Assembly (NCBI GenBank): GCA_031411495.1
Contig: JANOBD010000235.1
Coordinates: 228,247-292,246, forward strand
Length of the DNA: 64,000 bases
From: JANOBD01 sp031411495
GTDB taxonomy: Bacteria > Planctomycetota > Phycisphaerae > Tepidisphaerales > Tepidisphaeraceae
Direction of reading: 5' to 3'
The translations under genes and the position numbers were made by a program. The notes under the pieces were generated by a model. It was not told the DNA's origin, did no database searches, and saw nothing but the letters and a program-made list of their open reading frames with translations. The first letter of the stretch is position 1. The number at the start of each line of letters is the position of its first letter. Below are positions 34,101-42,468 of the stretch, piece by piece.

Positions 34101-36107
34101 ATGTCGTACTCGCTCTCAGTCCGTCGTCGTTTCCCGGTTACCGGTCGCGCCTCCTCGCTGGGTCGCGCCATCTCCTTCGATACGCTCGAATCGCGTCGCC
34201 TGATGGCAGGCTTCTCGCTCGATGTCGACTTCCAGACGCCGTCCGCCATGACCCCTGCCGGCTACGCCGGAGACCGAGGCAAGGCGTTTAGCTGGCAAGG
34301 CGCTAACGAATACGGATGGAATTCGAACAACGCCGCCAACACCGTCGATCGACAAACATCTGCCGAAGACCGGCTCGATACCTTTGCTTATCTCGACCGC
34401 GGCGCATCCAAGTGGGAAGTCACCGTTCCCAACGGCACGTACAACGTGACGCTTACCGCTGGCGATCCTTCCTCCATCGACAGTTACTACTCGCTCAAAG
34501 TTGAGGACACACAGGTTCTCAGCGGCGCACCGACAACCGCGAGCCGTTTCATCACCAGCAGCGGCACCGTCTCCGTCAATGATGGACGGCTCACCGTCTC
34601 AAGCGGCGCGTTCGCGTGGAACAACAAGATCAACAGCCTCTCGATCCGTTCTGCCGGAACGTCCGGGAACGCGCCCGCCGTGCCCGCGTCATTCACTGCA
34701 TGGGCCGAGAGCGCCAACGTCATCGGCATGACCTGGGCGGATGTCGCCAACGAGACCGGCTATACGCTTCAGACCAGCACCGACGGCGTGAACTTTGGCA
34801 CGCCGATCACTTTCGCCGCTAACACGACCGCATACGCCGCCTGGGGATTGCTGCCAGCGACGCGCTATACGTTCAAACTCACTGCCAGGAACGGTGCCGG
34901 GAACTCGTCGGCGGCGCTCGCGACGTCGATCACCAGCGGCGGAACGAACAATCCGGTCGTGCCGCCAACCTCGCCCGTCCCGGCAGCGCCCAGCTATCTC
35001 TGGTCGTGGTCAACCGCCTCAACGTCCGCATCGCTCCAGTGGGCGAATGTCGCCGGCGAGTCCGGTTATCGCATCGAGCGCAGCACGGATGGAGCGAACT
35101 TCACTTCGCTTGGCACGGTCGCGGCGGATACGACGCTCTACACCGCGACGGGACTTTCCGCGAACACGAATTACACCTTCCGCGTGATGGCGTATAACAC
35201 CGGCGGCTCGTCGGGCGCGGTGCTGACGAACGTACGAACGACCGGCGAGACGGTTCCCCCAACCACGCCCCCGACAACCCCGCCCACGACGCCGCCCACG
35301 ACCCCGACCATTCCGCCGACCGGCGGCCGCGCCGCACTCAAGGGCATCGTCCAGAACGAAGTTTCGCCGAACGTGGCGATCCCCGCGCTGCGCGCACTGG
35401 GCATGACCAGCGTCCGCCTCTGGTACTCGATCAACTCGTGGAGTGATGGCCCGAACATGGGCGACATCAACCGCGCGCTCACCTACAAGAACGCCGGGTT
35501 CACGGTGATGCTCGCGCTGGTTTCCACGCGCGTCACCGACCAGGGCACCGCGCGTGCGTACTTCGATCGTCTCGCCTCCAACTCGACCGCCCGCGCCGCG
35601 GTCGACTACTGGGAGATCGGCAACGAGCCGAACATCGGCCCGTTCTGGAACAGCTCGCTTTCCGCCTTCGTCACCAACTACATGAAGCCCGCGTACGAAG
35701 CGATTCATCCGTACGGCGAAGCGGTGGTCGGCGGCGGCGTGTCATGGGATGTGAATGCCGTCCGCACGATGGTGGCGGCCGGCTATAACAATTACTGCGA
35801 TTACGCGAACTTCCATCCGTACGGCGAGAGCGGCGCGATCGTCATTCAGCGCGCCCGCGATGCCAAGGCCGCGTTCGCCGGCAAGCCGATGATGATCAGC
35901 GAGTGGAACGTCCAGTCCATCTCCGACAAGGGCCGCATGGCCAGCGAAGTGAACACCGCCGCGCTGGGCCTTTCCAACCTCTCGTCGCTGGCATACTACT
36001 TCGCCTTGGGCGTCGGCAACAGCCACGTCGGGCAGGGCGGCGCGATCTACTCGGATGGTTCCCGCAACGACCCGTTCTGGAGTGTCATCTACAGCTGGAC
36101 GCACTGA
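34101..36107 (+). CDS. Secreted FN3-repeat glycoside hydrolase-like protein (paralog 2)
   Basis: A 668-aa paralog of the upstream gene. Residues 27-40 give the same surface motif (DTLESRRLMAGFSL), 41-184 the carbohydrate-binding-like domain, then two FN3 repeats (about 194-278 and 293-380) in place of three. The linker is Pro/Thr-rich (PPTTP units, 385-407) instead of Gly/Asn-rich. The GH-A-like domain (411-668) has NEP with E509 and MISEWN with E601. Start ATG 34101 follows GGGAGGGCAAAGAAG. The two genes are a tandem duplication in which repeat number and linker type have diverged while the catalytic glutamates are kept. Confidence 0.85.
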   Translation: MSYSLSVRRRFPVTGRASSLGRAISFDTLESRRLMAGFSLDVDFQTPSAMTPAGYAGDRGKAFSWQGANEYGWNSNNAANTVDRQTSAEDRLDTFAYLDRGASKWEVTVPNGTYNVTLTAGDPSSIDSYYSLKVEDTQVLSGAPTTASRFITSSGTVSVNDGRLTVSSGAFAWNNKINSLSIRSAGTSGNAPAVPASFTAWAESANVIGMTWADVANETGYTLQTSTDGVNFGTPITFAANTTAYAAWGLLPATRYTFKLTARNGAGNSSAALATSITSGGTNNPVVPPTSPVPAAPSYLWSWSTASTSASLQWANVAGESGYRIERSTDGANFTSLGTVAADTTLYTATGLSANTNYTFRVMAYNTGGSSGAVLTNVRTTGETVPPTTPPTTPPTTPPTTPTIPPTGGRAALKGIVQNEVSPNVAIPALRALGMTSVRLWYSINSWSDGPNMGDINRALTYKNAGFTVMLALVSTRVTDQGTARAYFDRLASNSTARAAVDYWEIGNEPNIGPFWNSSLSAFVTNYMKPAYEAIHPYGEAVVGGGVSWDVNAVRTMVAAGYNNYCDYANFHPYGESGAIVIQRARDAKAAFAGKPMMISEWNVQSISDKGRMASEVNTAALGLSNLSSLAYYFALGVGNSHVGQGGAIYSDGSRNDPFWSVIYSWTH

Positions 36108-36490
36108 GCGAATCAGTTCGTCGTCAATCGAACCCTTTCAGGCGCGGCTCGTCTGGCGGTAACACATGCGGAGTCGCCGATCCACACCGATTGGTCACCG
36201 ATGTCAGCCTTGGAATGAGTCCAGGTCTTATCGGCGAAAATCGGTGACCCATTGGTGACGCTGTGGTTCCATAGCTCACACGAGCTTTACCAGCGGTCAT
36301 CGTCGCGTGCGAATCATGAATCGTGATCCGCGATTTCGTGGCGTGCCGATGTCGCTGGCCCGGCGCAACGCACGTCGGCGTGCCTGCACGCCGAGAGAAT
36401 CAACGATGGCGAACAAACTTGCCGGCGTCAGGGGTGCACAACGATTGACCGCTTGCGGACGAACGCACTGACCCGACAATACGCGGTTCA
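36108..36490. other. Intergenic region with inverted repeats before rluD
   Basis: No gene seen in these 383 bp. GTTCG/CGAAC (36116-36133) is a weak stem after the glycosidase stop. GGTCACCGAT (36193-36202) and ATCGGTGACC (36240-36249) are a perfect 10-bp inverted repeat. CGGCGTG-CCTG-CACGCCG (36376-36393) is a 7-bp hairpin with the CCTG loop seen elsewhere in the window. Confidence 0.6.
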
Positions 36491-37708
36491 ATGACCGAAG
36501 ACCCCGCCGACGCACCCTTTGAAGAACCCGATGATCCCGCCCTCGCGGAAGAGGGCGCATCGGACGATGCCAAGATGCGCCACTTCGAGTGGCGGCTGGG
36601 GAAGGACCTCACGCGCCGGATCGATCAGTATCTCGTCGACCGGGTCGGCTATCTCTCGCGCAACGAAGTGCAGCGGCTGATCGAGGAAGGGTTCGTCACC
36701 GTCAACGGGAAGACCAGCAAATCGAGCTATCGTCCGAAGGAAGACGACATGGTGCGGATGGAGGCGCCGCCCCCGCGTGCGTCCACCATCGAAGGCGAAG
36801 ATATCCCGCTCACGGTCGTCTACGAAGACGACCACCTCCTGGCGATCAACAAGCAGACGAACCTGATCGTCCACCCCGCCCGGGGAAAGTGGAACGGCAC
36901 GCTCGTCAATGCGCTCGTTCACTACGGCAAGGTGAACGGCAGCAAATGGTCGACGATCAACGGCCCGTGGCGGCCGGGCATTCTGCACCGGCTCGACAAG
37001 AACACCACCGGCATCATGCTCGTGGCCAAGAGCGATGAGGCTCACTGGCGGCTCGCGCGGCAGTTCGAGAACCGCACCATCCAGAAGACGTACCTTGCGA
37101 TCGTCCACGGCGTCCCGGAGTTCCCGGCGAACATCATCGACCTCCCCATCGGCCGGGATAAGTTCGTCCGCGAGAAGATGGCCGTGCGAAAACTCGAAAG
37201 CGGGGCGAAGGAAGCGGTGACGCGGTATGAGGTGGTGGAGTCGTTCGGGGGAAGGGATGAGAGCGGAGGGCGGAGGGATGAACGCGCGCCATCTCCAGTT
37301 TTCATCCCTCATCCCTCATCCCTCATCCCTTCTACTTCATCCCTCAACCCTCATCCCTCGTCCTTCGTCTTGCACAACGGCGACTTCCCCAAGGACCAGA
37401 AGAACCCCAAACCGCCGGGCAAGTTCTCCATGATGAAGCTCTCCCCCAAGACCGGCAGGACGCACCAGCTCCGCGTCCATCTGTCGCACATCGGCTATCC
37501 GATCGTCGGCGATACGCTCTACGGCGGCCGGGTGGTGGAAACGACCGACCCGGTGGAATCGCCCACACATTTCCGGTTCGACCGGCAGGCTTTGCACGCC
37601 TATCAGATTCAATTCGTCCACCCGGTCACGCTGCAGACGATGATGCTCGAAGCGCCCCTTCGGGATGACATTCTGCAGCTGGAAAGGGTGCTCAAAGGTG
37701 ATGAATAA
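36491..37708 (+). CDS. RluD-family pseudouridine synthase with a repeat-encoded insertion
   Basis: Pseudouridine synthase of the RluA/RluD family, modifying large rRNA. Acidic N-terminus 1-27, S4 RNA-binding domain about 35-95, then the catalytic domain with HRLDKNTTG and catalytic Asp169, and TGRTHQLRVHLSHIGYPIVG at 321-340. Between YEVVESF and FSMMKLS there are about 60 residues; family members I know have only a short loop there. Residues 253-293 are encoded by a GGGATGA/TCATCCC heptamer element read in frame, giving a 7-residue peptide period (HPSSLIP, STSSLNP, HPSSFVL). The reading frame stays open, so the protein is probably functional with an added surface loop. Confidence 0.9.
   Translation: MTEDPADAPFEEPDDPALAEEGASDDAKMRHFEWRLGKDLTRRIDQYLVDRVGYLSRNEVQRLIEEGFVTVNGKTSKSSYRPKEDDMVRMEAPPPRASTIEGEDIPLTVVYEDDHLLAINKQTNLIVHPARGKWNGTLVNALVHYGKVNGSKWSTINGPWRPGILHRLDKNTTGIMLVAKSDEAHWRLARQFENRTIQKTYLAIVHGVPEFPANIIDLPIGRDKFVREKMAVRKLESGAKEAVTRYEVVESFGGRDESGGRRDERAPSPVFIPHPSSLIPSTSSLNPHPSSFVLHNGDFPKDQKNPKPPGKFSMMKLSPKTGRTHQLRVHLSHIGYPIVGDTLYGGRVVETTDPVESPTHFRFDRQALHAYQIQFVHPVTLQTMMLEAPLRDDILQLERVLKGDE
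37247..37368 (+). repeat. Heptamer-array element inside the rluD-family coding region
   Basis: Left arm: GGGGGAAGGGATGAGAGC then GGAGGGCGGAGGGATGAA. Right arm: four consecutive TCATCCC heptamers, a short break, then TCATCCC TCAACCC TCATCCC TCGTCCT TCG. It is the same heptamer type as the secY-map element. Three heptamers equal seven codons, so the array is readable in frame without stops. Confidence 0.9.
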
Positions 37709-37737
37709 TCAGCGCCGCAGCACCAAATCGCGCCAAT

Positions 37738-37793
37738 GTGAAACTAAACGGCAGATTGGTACGTTTCACTTCGGCCGGGACGGTGGTTACAAT
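37738..37793 (+). promoter_or_regulatory. tatA promoter with an inverted repeat over the -35 box
   Basis: TTCACT (37765-37770) and TACAAT (37788-37793) are 17 bp apart, giving a leader of about 35 nt. GTGAAAC (37738-37744) and GTTTCAC (37763-37769) are a perfect inverted repeat whose right half overlaps the -35 box, as an operator might. Confidence 0.5.
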
Positions 37794-37834
37794 TGATTAC
37801 GTCGTCGCGGACCATTCCCGCGCGAAAGGATGTC

Positions 37835-38053
37835 ATGAACGAAGCGATTCTGGCCTTGGGGATGCCCGGGCCGTTTGAAATGTTGATTATCGCCGGTTTG
37901 GGCCTGCTCCTCTTCGGAAAGCGCCTGCCGGACGTGGCCAAGGGCCTGGGCCGGAGCGTGGTCGAGTTCAAGAAGGGCCTGCGCGAGGTCACCGACGATG
38001 TCGATGGCGCCGGCACCCCGCCGAAGCCCCCGGCCAATCCGCCGACCGTTTGA
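37835..38053 (+). CDS. tatA: Twin-arginine translocase subunit TatA
   Basis: TatA oligomers form the pore-like part of the Tat export system in the cytoplasmic membrane. The 72-aa product has a short N-terminal TM segment (FEMLIIAGLGLLLFG, about residues 14-28), then the amphipathic helix KRLPDVAKGLGRSVVEFKKG and an acidic/Pro-rich tail. ATG 37835 has AAAGGA at ideal spacing; an upstream TTG start is unlikely. tatC is not adjacent. Confidence 0.93.
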   Translation: MNEAILALGMPGPFEMLIIAGLGLLLFGKRLPDVAKGLGRSVVEFKKGLREVTDDVDGAGTPPKPPANPPTV

Positions 38054-38128
38054 ACCTTTCCTTGACGTCTGTCGTATGAAGAGGGCGGTCTGGTTGATGG
38101 TTCGACACGTTTCAGGGTGAGGTGCGCG

Positions 38129-38866
38129 ATGCGTCGACTGATGCTGTATGCGTTCGTGGCGGTCACTTCAGCCTCGTTCATCTACGCAGGCCCGCCCACC
38201 GGCGGTACGACGCCGCGCGGCAATGACACCGACAACACGATCAAACGCGGCGATGTCTCCATGAACGTCGCGATGCAGCTGCGCGTCCCGAACGTCGAAC
38301 TGGCCAATGTCCCGCTCGATGACGTCTTCGAGTTCATGCGTGACGTTGCCGGCCTGAACCTCTATGTGAACTGGCCCGCCCTCGAAGCTGCCGGCATCGA
38401 CCGCTCAGCGCCGGTTGCCCTCAAGCTGCGAAACATCAAGATGGGCAAGGTGATGGATCTTGCGCTCAGCCAGGCGTCTGCCGGCGGCCCGGATCTCACC
38501 TGGTACATCAGCGACAACATCGTCTACGTCACCACCAAGGAACTCGCGGATCGAGACATGGTCACCATGATCTATCCGATCCAGGACCTGCTTGTGAACG
38601 TGCCCGACTTCGACGCGCCGCAGTTCACCCCTTCCAGCGGCGGCCCCGGCGGCGGAGGCGGCAATATCATCGGCAGCTCCAACGACACCCAGAACAACCA
38701 GAACGAAACGATGGAAGAGCGTGGCCAGAAGATCGTGGACCTCGTCATGCAACTCGTCGAGCCCAACGTCTGGGTCGAGAACGGCGGCTTCGCCCGCATC
38801 CGCTACTTCAACGGCACACTCATCGTCACCGCGCCGCGATCCGTTCAGAAGCAGATCGGCAAGTAA
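38129..38866 (+). CDS. Exported protein with a secretin-N-like domain
   Basis: A 245-aa protein with a signal peptide (MRRLMLYAFVAVTSASFIYA). The part VPNVELANVPLDDVFEFMRD followed by GLNLYVNWPALEAAG and PVALKLRNIKMGKVMDLALS resembles the STN/secretin N0-type fold that precedes secretin pores, and the C-terminal FARIRYFNGTLIVTAPRSVQ fits the N1-type repeat. The secretin barrel itself is missing, so it is either a stand-alone domain protein or an accessory subunit. GAGGTG precedes ATG 38129. It follows tatA after 75 nt. Confidence 0.7.
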   Translation: MRRLMLYAFVAVTSASFIYAGPPTGGTTPRGNDTDNTIKRGDVSMNVAMQLRVPNVELANVPLDDVFEFMRDVAGLNLYVNWPALEAAGIDRSAPVALKLRNIKMGKVMDLALSQASAGGPDLTWYISDNIVYVTTKELADRDMVTMIYPIQDLLVNVPDFDAPQFTPSSGGPGGGGGNIIGSSNDTQNNQNETMEERGQKIVDLVMQLVEPNVWVENGGFARIRYFNGTLIVTAPRSVQKQIGK

Positions 38867-38871
38867 ATCGA

Positions 38872-39000
38872 TGGTCGCGAAGAACGATGTGAGCGAAGAT
38901 TCGCGTAGGGATACAATTCGAGTTCATTGTGAGTATTGATGGAAGCGGGTTTGATCGGTCTTGCTTCGCGGGCCTTCGCTTCCTTCGTTCTTGGCGACCA
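38872..39000. repeat. Long imperfect inverted repeat between the secretin-like gene and proC
   Basis: TGGTCGCGAAGAACGA (38872-38887) pairs with TCGTTCTTGGCGACCA (38985-39000) at 15 of 16 positions. Nested within, AGCGAAG (38892-38898) pairs with CTTCGCT (38974-38980). The 75-nt interior shows no clear order. It could be a decayed miniature palindromic element or a bulky terminator. Confidence 0.6.
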
Positions 39001-39054
39001 ACCATCTTCTCGGCCATCTTCCGATTCTGATTCGAAGTCCGTAGAGTCACGCCG

Positions 39055-39861
39055 ATGACTTTTGAACTCGGAATCATCGGTGCCGGCAACATGGCGGAAG
39101 CGATCGCGCGCGGCGTGCTGAAGTCCGGCATCTTCACCGCGAGCCAGATCCTCGCCACCGACGTCGTCGCCGCGCGGCGCGACCTCTTCCAACAATCGCT
39201 CGGCATCGAGTGTGTCGATGACCCGGTGCGCGTCGGGCGCGACAGCAGGGTGATCCTCCTCGCACTTAAGCCGCAGACGATGAACGCCCTGCTCGCGTCG
39301 ATGGCGGAAAGCGTGAACCCCGGCGCGATGATCGTCTCCATCGCCGCAGGCATCACCAGCACCACGATCGAGAAATACTTCTCCCCGCGGCCGGTCGTCC
39401 GCACGATGCCGAACACGCCGCTGATGGTCGGCCTCGGCGCCGTCGCGATGGCGCCGGGCAAGTTCGCCACATCCGCGCACCTGGATCAGGCGCGCCAGCT
39501 GTTCGAAGGCGTCGGCAAGGTGGTGGAGGTGCGCGAAGATCAGCTCGACGCCGTCACCGCGCTCAGCGGCTCCGGGCCGGCGTATTTTTTCTTCCTCGTC
39601 GAGCAGATGGTGAAGGCCGGCGTGGAGATGGGCCTCGATCCGGCCATCGCGCACCAGCTCGCCACGCAGACCGCGCTGGGCGCGGGCAAGATGCTCGTCG
39701 ACTCGGCGGATTCCCCGGCCGAGCTGCGCAGAAAAGTCACCAGCCCTAATGGCACGACGCAGGCCGCGATCGAGTACATGCATTCCAAAGAGTTTGAGCC
39801 GATGGTTGTTGACGCGTTGAAAGCGGCGGAGCGAAGGGGGAAGGAACTGGGGGCGAAGTAG
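39055..39861 (+). CDS. proC: Pyrroline-5-carboxylate reductase
   Basis: ProC reduces pyrroline-5-carboxylate to proline with NAD(P)H, the last step of proline synthesis. The 268-aa protein has the Rossmann motif GIIGAGNMAEAIARG at its N-terminus, RTMPNTPLMVGLGAVAMAPG, and the C-terminal signature around ALSGSGPAYFFFLVEQMVKA and VTSPNGTTQAAIEYM. Length is normal. It is the last gene of the plus-strand block before the minus-strand operon. Confidence 0.95.
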   Translation: MTFELGIIGAGNMAEAIARGVLKSGIFTASQILATDVVAARRDLFQQSLGIECVDDPVRVGRDSRVILLALKPQTMNALLASMAESVNPGAMIVSIAAGITSTTIEKYFSPRPVVRTMPNTPLMVGLGAVAMAPGKFATSAHLDQARQLFEGVGKVVEVREDQLDAVTALSGSGPAYFFFLVEQMVKAGVEMGLDPAIAHQLATQTALGAGKMLVDSADSPAELRRKVTSPNGTTQAAIEYMHSKEFEPMVVDALKAAERRGKELGAK

Positions 39862-39877
39862 TGATTTGGTTTCGCTT

Positions 39878-40279
39878 TCACCGCGGGCGCATACCATCCA
39901 TCAAACGCGACCATCGATTTCTCAAAGCTTCGAACACCGCCCACGCGTATTCCTCGCCCTCTAACTCGGACATCGAGGGCGGCCACCAATCTCCGAATCC
40001 ATGTTTCGTGAGCGGTATGCGTGAGTACGTGGCTATTGCCTTCGACTTCTCGCCGGTTTCCAACGCGGCCAGGCAAGCGCGCAAGTCAAGTAGGGCCGGG
40101 TGGGTACATTGATGCTCTGTGCAGAACTTGAGTAGCGCGCGGGTTGCCCTCGCCTCGGCGAGGAAGGCGCTAGGTCCGTAAAGATGGCGCTCGATAAACG
40201 ACATGAGTTCACGCCGAATTTCATGTGTCGTACGTAGGTCGCACAGCGTCTGCCAGAAACAATCAGGGCTCGCTGACAC
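39878..40279 (-). CDS. Hypothetical protein, 133 aa
   Basis: A small, mostly helical protein without signal peptide or TM segment. It has ELMSFIERHLYGPSAFLAEA and a C-terminal part rich in aromatic residues (HGFGDWWPPSMSELEGEEYA). I do not recognise the family. It starts GTG 40279, 18 nt after the rseP stop, with a GAAGG SD-like sequence; ATG 40204 is a shorter alternative. Position and codon use fit a last gene of the rnfC-rnfD-dxr-rseP operon. Confidence 0.6.
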   Translation of the reverse strand: MSASPDCFWQTLCDLRTTHEIRRELMSFIERHLYGPSAFLAEARATRALLKFCTEHQCTHPALLDLRACLAALETGEKSKAIATYSRIPLTKHGFGDWWPPSMSELEGEEYAWAVFEALRNRWSRLMDGMRPR

Positions 40280-40297
40280 ACAGCCTTCACCTGAACC

Positions 40298-42355
40298 TCA
40301 ATGCCGCGTCAGATCGTTGAACGTCACGAAGATCAGCAGACTCAGGATCAGCGCCAGGCCGAGCCAGCTGGCGTATTCCTGTACGCGTTCGTTGACCGGC
40401 GTGCCGGTGATCTTCTCTTTGAGCAGGCTCAGGAAGTGCCAGCCGTCGAGGATCGGGACGGGCAGGAAGTTCACGACTGCAAGGTTCGCACTCACCAGCG
40501 CGAGAAACCAGATGAACCAGTCGCTGCCTTTCTGCGCGAGCAGGGTACCGGTCTTGAAGATGCCGATCGGGCCGCTCAGGTTCGATGCGGGCACGCTGCC
40601 GCCCAGCACGCGGCGGAGGGTGACGTACGTCTGCAACACCAGATCGCGCGTCTCGCCCGCGCCCCAGCCGACGGCTGTGAGCGCGCTGTCGGTCTCGCGG
40701 ACTTTCGTCCAGCTGTCGAGCATCGCCAGCGGGCTCGCGTAGCGGATCGCGGCGAGGCTGGCGATCGCCGGCTCGTCGAGCGTGACTTTGAACGTCTGCT
40801 GTCCGCCGGGCGTGATCGCGGCCACGAAGACTTCGCTCGGGTGGTCGTACTTCGCGAGCACGCGGTGCACGTCCATCCAACTCGACACCACCGTGCCGTC
40901 GATCGCGGTCACGATCGCGCCGGCGGGAATCGCGCCTTCGGCCGGCTTGGCGGTTAAGTCGTCGAGCGCGACGACGGCGTGGCCGTAGTCGGACTTGAGC
41001 ACGACGCCCAGGCCCACCTTGCCGCTCTCAAGTCCAGTGGTGGGGACGAATGGTTCGACGATGGTCAGCTTGTCATCGCGCAGGACGGTGAAGCCGAGCG
41101 GCGCCTTGGCGGCGCCGGCGTCGTTGATCACCTTCCGGAAGAGGTCGTTCGACGGTTGGTCGACCTTGAGCGACTTATCCTCGCGCGTCACGGTGAGAAC
41201 AATGTCGCCTTCCTTCAGCTTGCCGTGGGCGCACGACTCGTCATTCACGTCGCCGATGATGGTTCGCGCGGTCAATCCGGCGAAATTGATCTGTTGTCCG
41301 TCGAAGGCGGGATAGACGAGGGGTTTGATCGTCGTCGTTCGGGTTTCGCCCGCCTTGTTCTGGATGGTGAGCTCGACGGGCGTGCCGAACGATTGCTGCA
41401 GCGCGCGGTCGTAGACTGCGTAATCTTCGTCGCCGACCTTCTGTCCGTTCACGGCGACGATCCGCTCATCCGGCAGCACCGCCTTCTCATTGGCGTCGAG
41501 CTTGTCGAGGTTCTCCTGGATCACCTTCTCCGACGGCACGGCCCGCAGCAGCAGCGGCGGCGCGACGCCGAGCGAGAGCATGCCGGCATTCTCGCGGCTG
41601 TGGCGGAGCATCACGTTCCGCGTCATCTCCTGCCCGTCGCGGCGGAACTTCAGCTCCACCTTGTCATCATCCGGCATCAGGGCCGCCCACATCTGCACTT
41701 TCGTAAAATCGTGAAGCGTATGACCGTGAATCGAGATGAGTTCGTCGCCGCTCTTGAGCCCGACCTGCGCGGCTGGCGAGTTCGACTGGACGGAAGAGAC
41801 GATCGCCCGGGGCGCGTTGAAGCCGACGAAGCGGAAGAGGACGAAGAAGAGGATGCCGGCGAGGATGATGTTCATGATCACGCCCGCGGAGATCATTACC
41901 ATTCGCTTGTGAACGGGCGCGGCGGCATAGCTGCCGGGATCGTCCTTGGCGGCCTGAGCGGCGGGACGGAGATCGTCCTGCCCGGTCGGCTTCACGTAGC
42001 CGCCGATCGGAATCCACGCGATGCGGTATTCGGTCTCGCCGATCCCGAGATCTTTCGCGATGTCATACTGCTCGCGCAGCGTCGGCTCGATCGTGACGTC
42101 GGAGACGCCGAGCGTATCGCGTTGCCGTCGGACGAACTCAGCGCGGGTGCGCTTCTCAAACTCATCGCGCGTGCTGCCGAATTTGAAGCCGATCCCTTTG
42201 CGAAACGAGACCAGCGCGTGCCCCATCCCGACGGCGAACTGCTCGACGCGCATCTTCGCCCAGCGGGCGCCGAGGAAGTGGCCGAGTTCGTGCCAGAAGA
42301 TCACGAAGCCGAAGCCGAGGATCATCACCAGGATCGCGCCAATGTATGCCAGCAT
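40298..42355 (-). CDS. rseP: RseP-type site-2 membrane metalloprotease
   Basis: Zinc-dependent intramembrane protease that cleaves anti-sigma factors and remnant signal peptides. The first TM segment carries HELGH (His22, Glu23, His26). PDZ-like domains follow (NSPAAQVGLKSGDELISIHG and later repeats), then the last TM region with SGPIGIFKTGTLLAQKG, NLAVVNFLPVPILDGWHFL. Length 685 aa exceeds the usual ~450 because of extra periplasmic PDZ-containing sequence. ATG 42355 is chosen since the upstream frame runs into a heptamer element. It follows dxr, as in many bacteria. Confidence 0.92.
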   Translation of the reverse strand: MLAYIGAILVMILGFGFVIFWHELGHFLGARWAKMRVEQFAVGMGHALVSFRKGIGFKFGSTRDEFEKRTRAEFVRRQRDTLGVSDVTIEPTLREQYDIAKDLGIGETEYRIAWIPIGGYVKPTGQDDLRPAAQAAKDDPGSYAAAPVHKRMVMISAGVIMNIILAGILFFVLFRFVGFNAPRAIVSSVQSNSPAAQVGLKSGDELISIHGHTLHDFTKVQMWAALMPDDDKVELKFRRDGQEMTRNVMLRHSRENAGMLSLGVAPPLLLRAVPSEKVIQENLDKLDANEKAVLPDERIVAVNGQKVGDEDYAVYDRALQQSFGTPVELTIQNKAGETRTTTIKPLVYPAFDGQQINFAGLTARTIIGDVNDESCAHGKLKEGDIVLTVTREDKSLKVDQPSNDLFRKVINDAGAAKAPLGFTVLRDDKLTIVEPFVPTTGLESGKVGLGVVLKSDYGHAVVALDDLTAKPAEGAIPAGAIVTAIDGTVVSSWMDVHRVLAKYDHPSEVFVAAITPGGQQTFKVTLDEPAIASLAAIRYASPLAMLDSWTKVRETDSALTAVGWGAGETRDLVLQTYVTLRRVLGGSVPASNLSGPIGIFKTGTLLAQKGSDWFIWFLALVSANLAVVNFLPVPILDGWHFLSLLKEKITGTPVNERVQEYASWLGLALILSLLIFVTFNDLTRH

Positions 42356-42369
42356 TCGTAATCCATTTC

Positions 42370-42468
42370 CAATGACCAAGCCGCAATTACCAACAAAGTA
42401 CCAAGGACCAGAGACCAATTGGACGTTTGGTCATTGGGTTCTTATTGGTGATTGGTCTTTGGTCATTT
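42370..42468 (-). repeat. Heptamer-array element spanning the dxr stop codon
   Basis: On the plus strand: AATGACC, then several ACCAA-containing units at 42370-42420, and TTGGTCA TTGGGTTC TTATTGG TGATTGG TCTTTGG TCATT at 42427-42468. It is of TTGGTCA type with the usual inverted layout. The dxr stop (42431-42433) lies inside the second arm, so the last 11-12 residues of Dxr are encoded by it. Confidence 0.8.

Noticed and set aside
40979..42361. 460-aa plus-strand frame opposite rseP
   Set aside because: Shadow of rseP; no signal of selection for its own.
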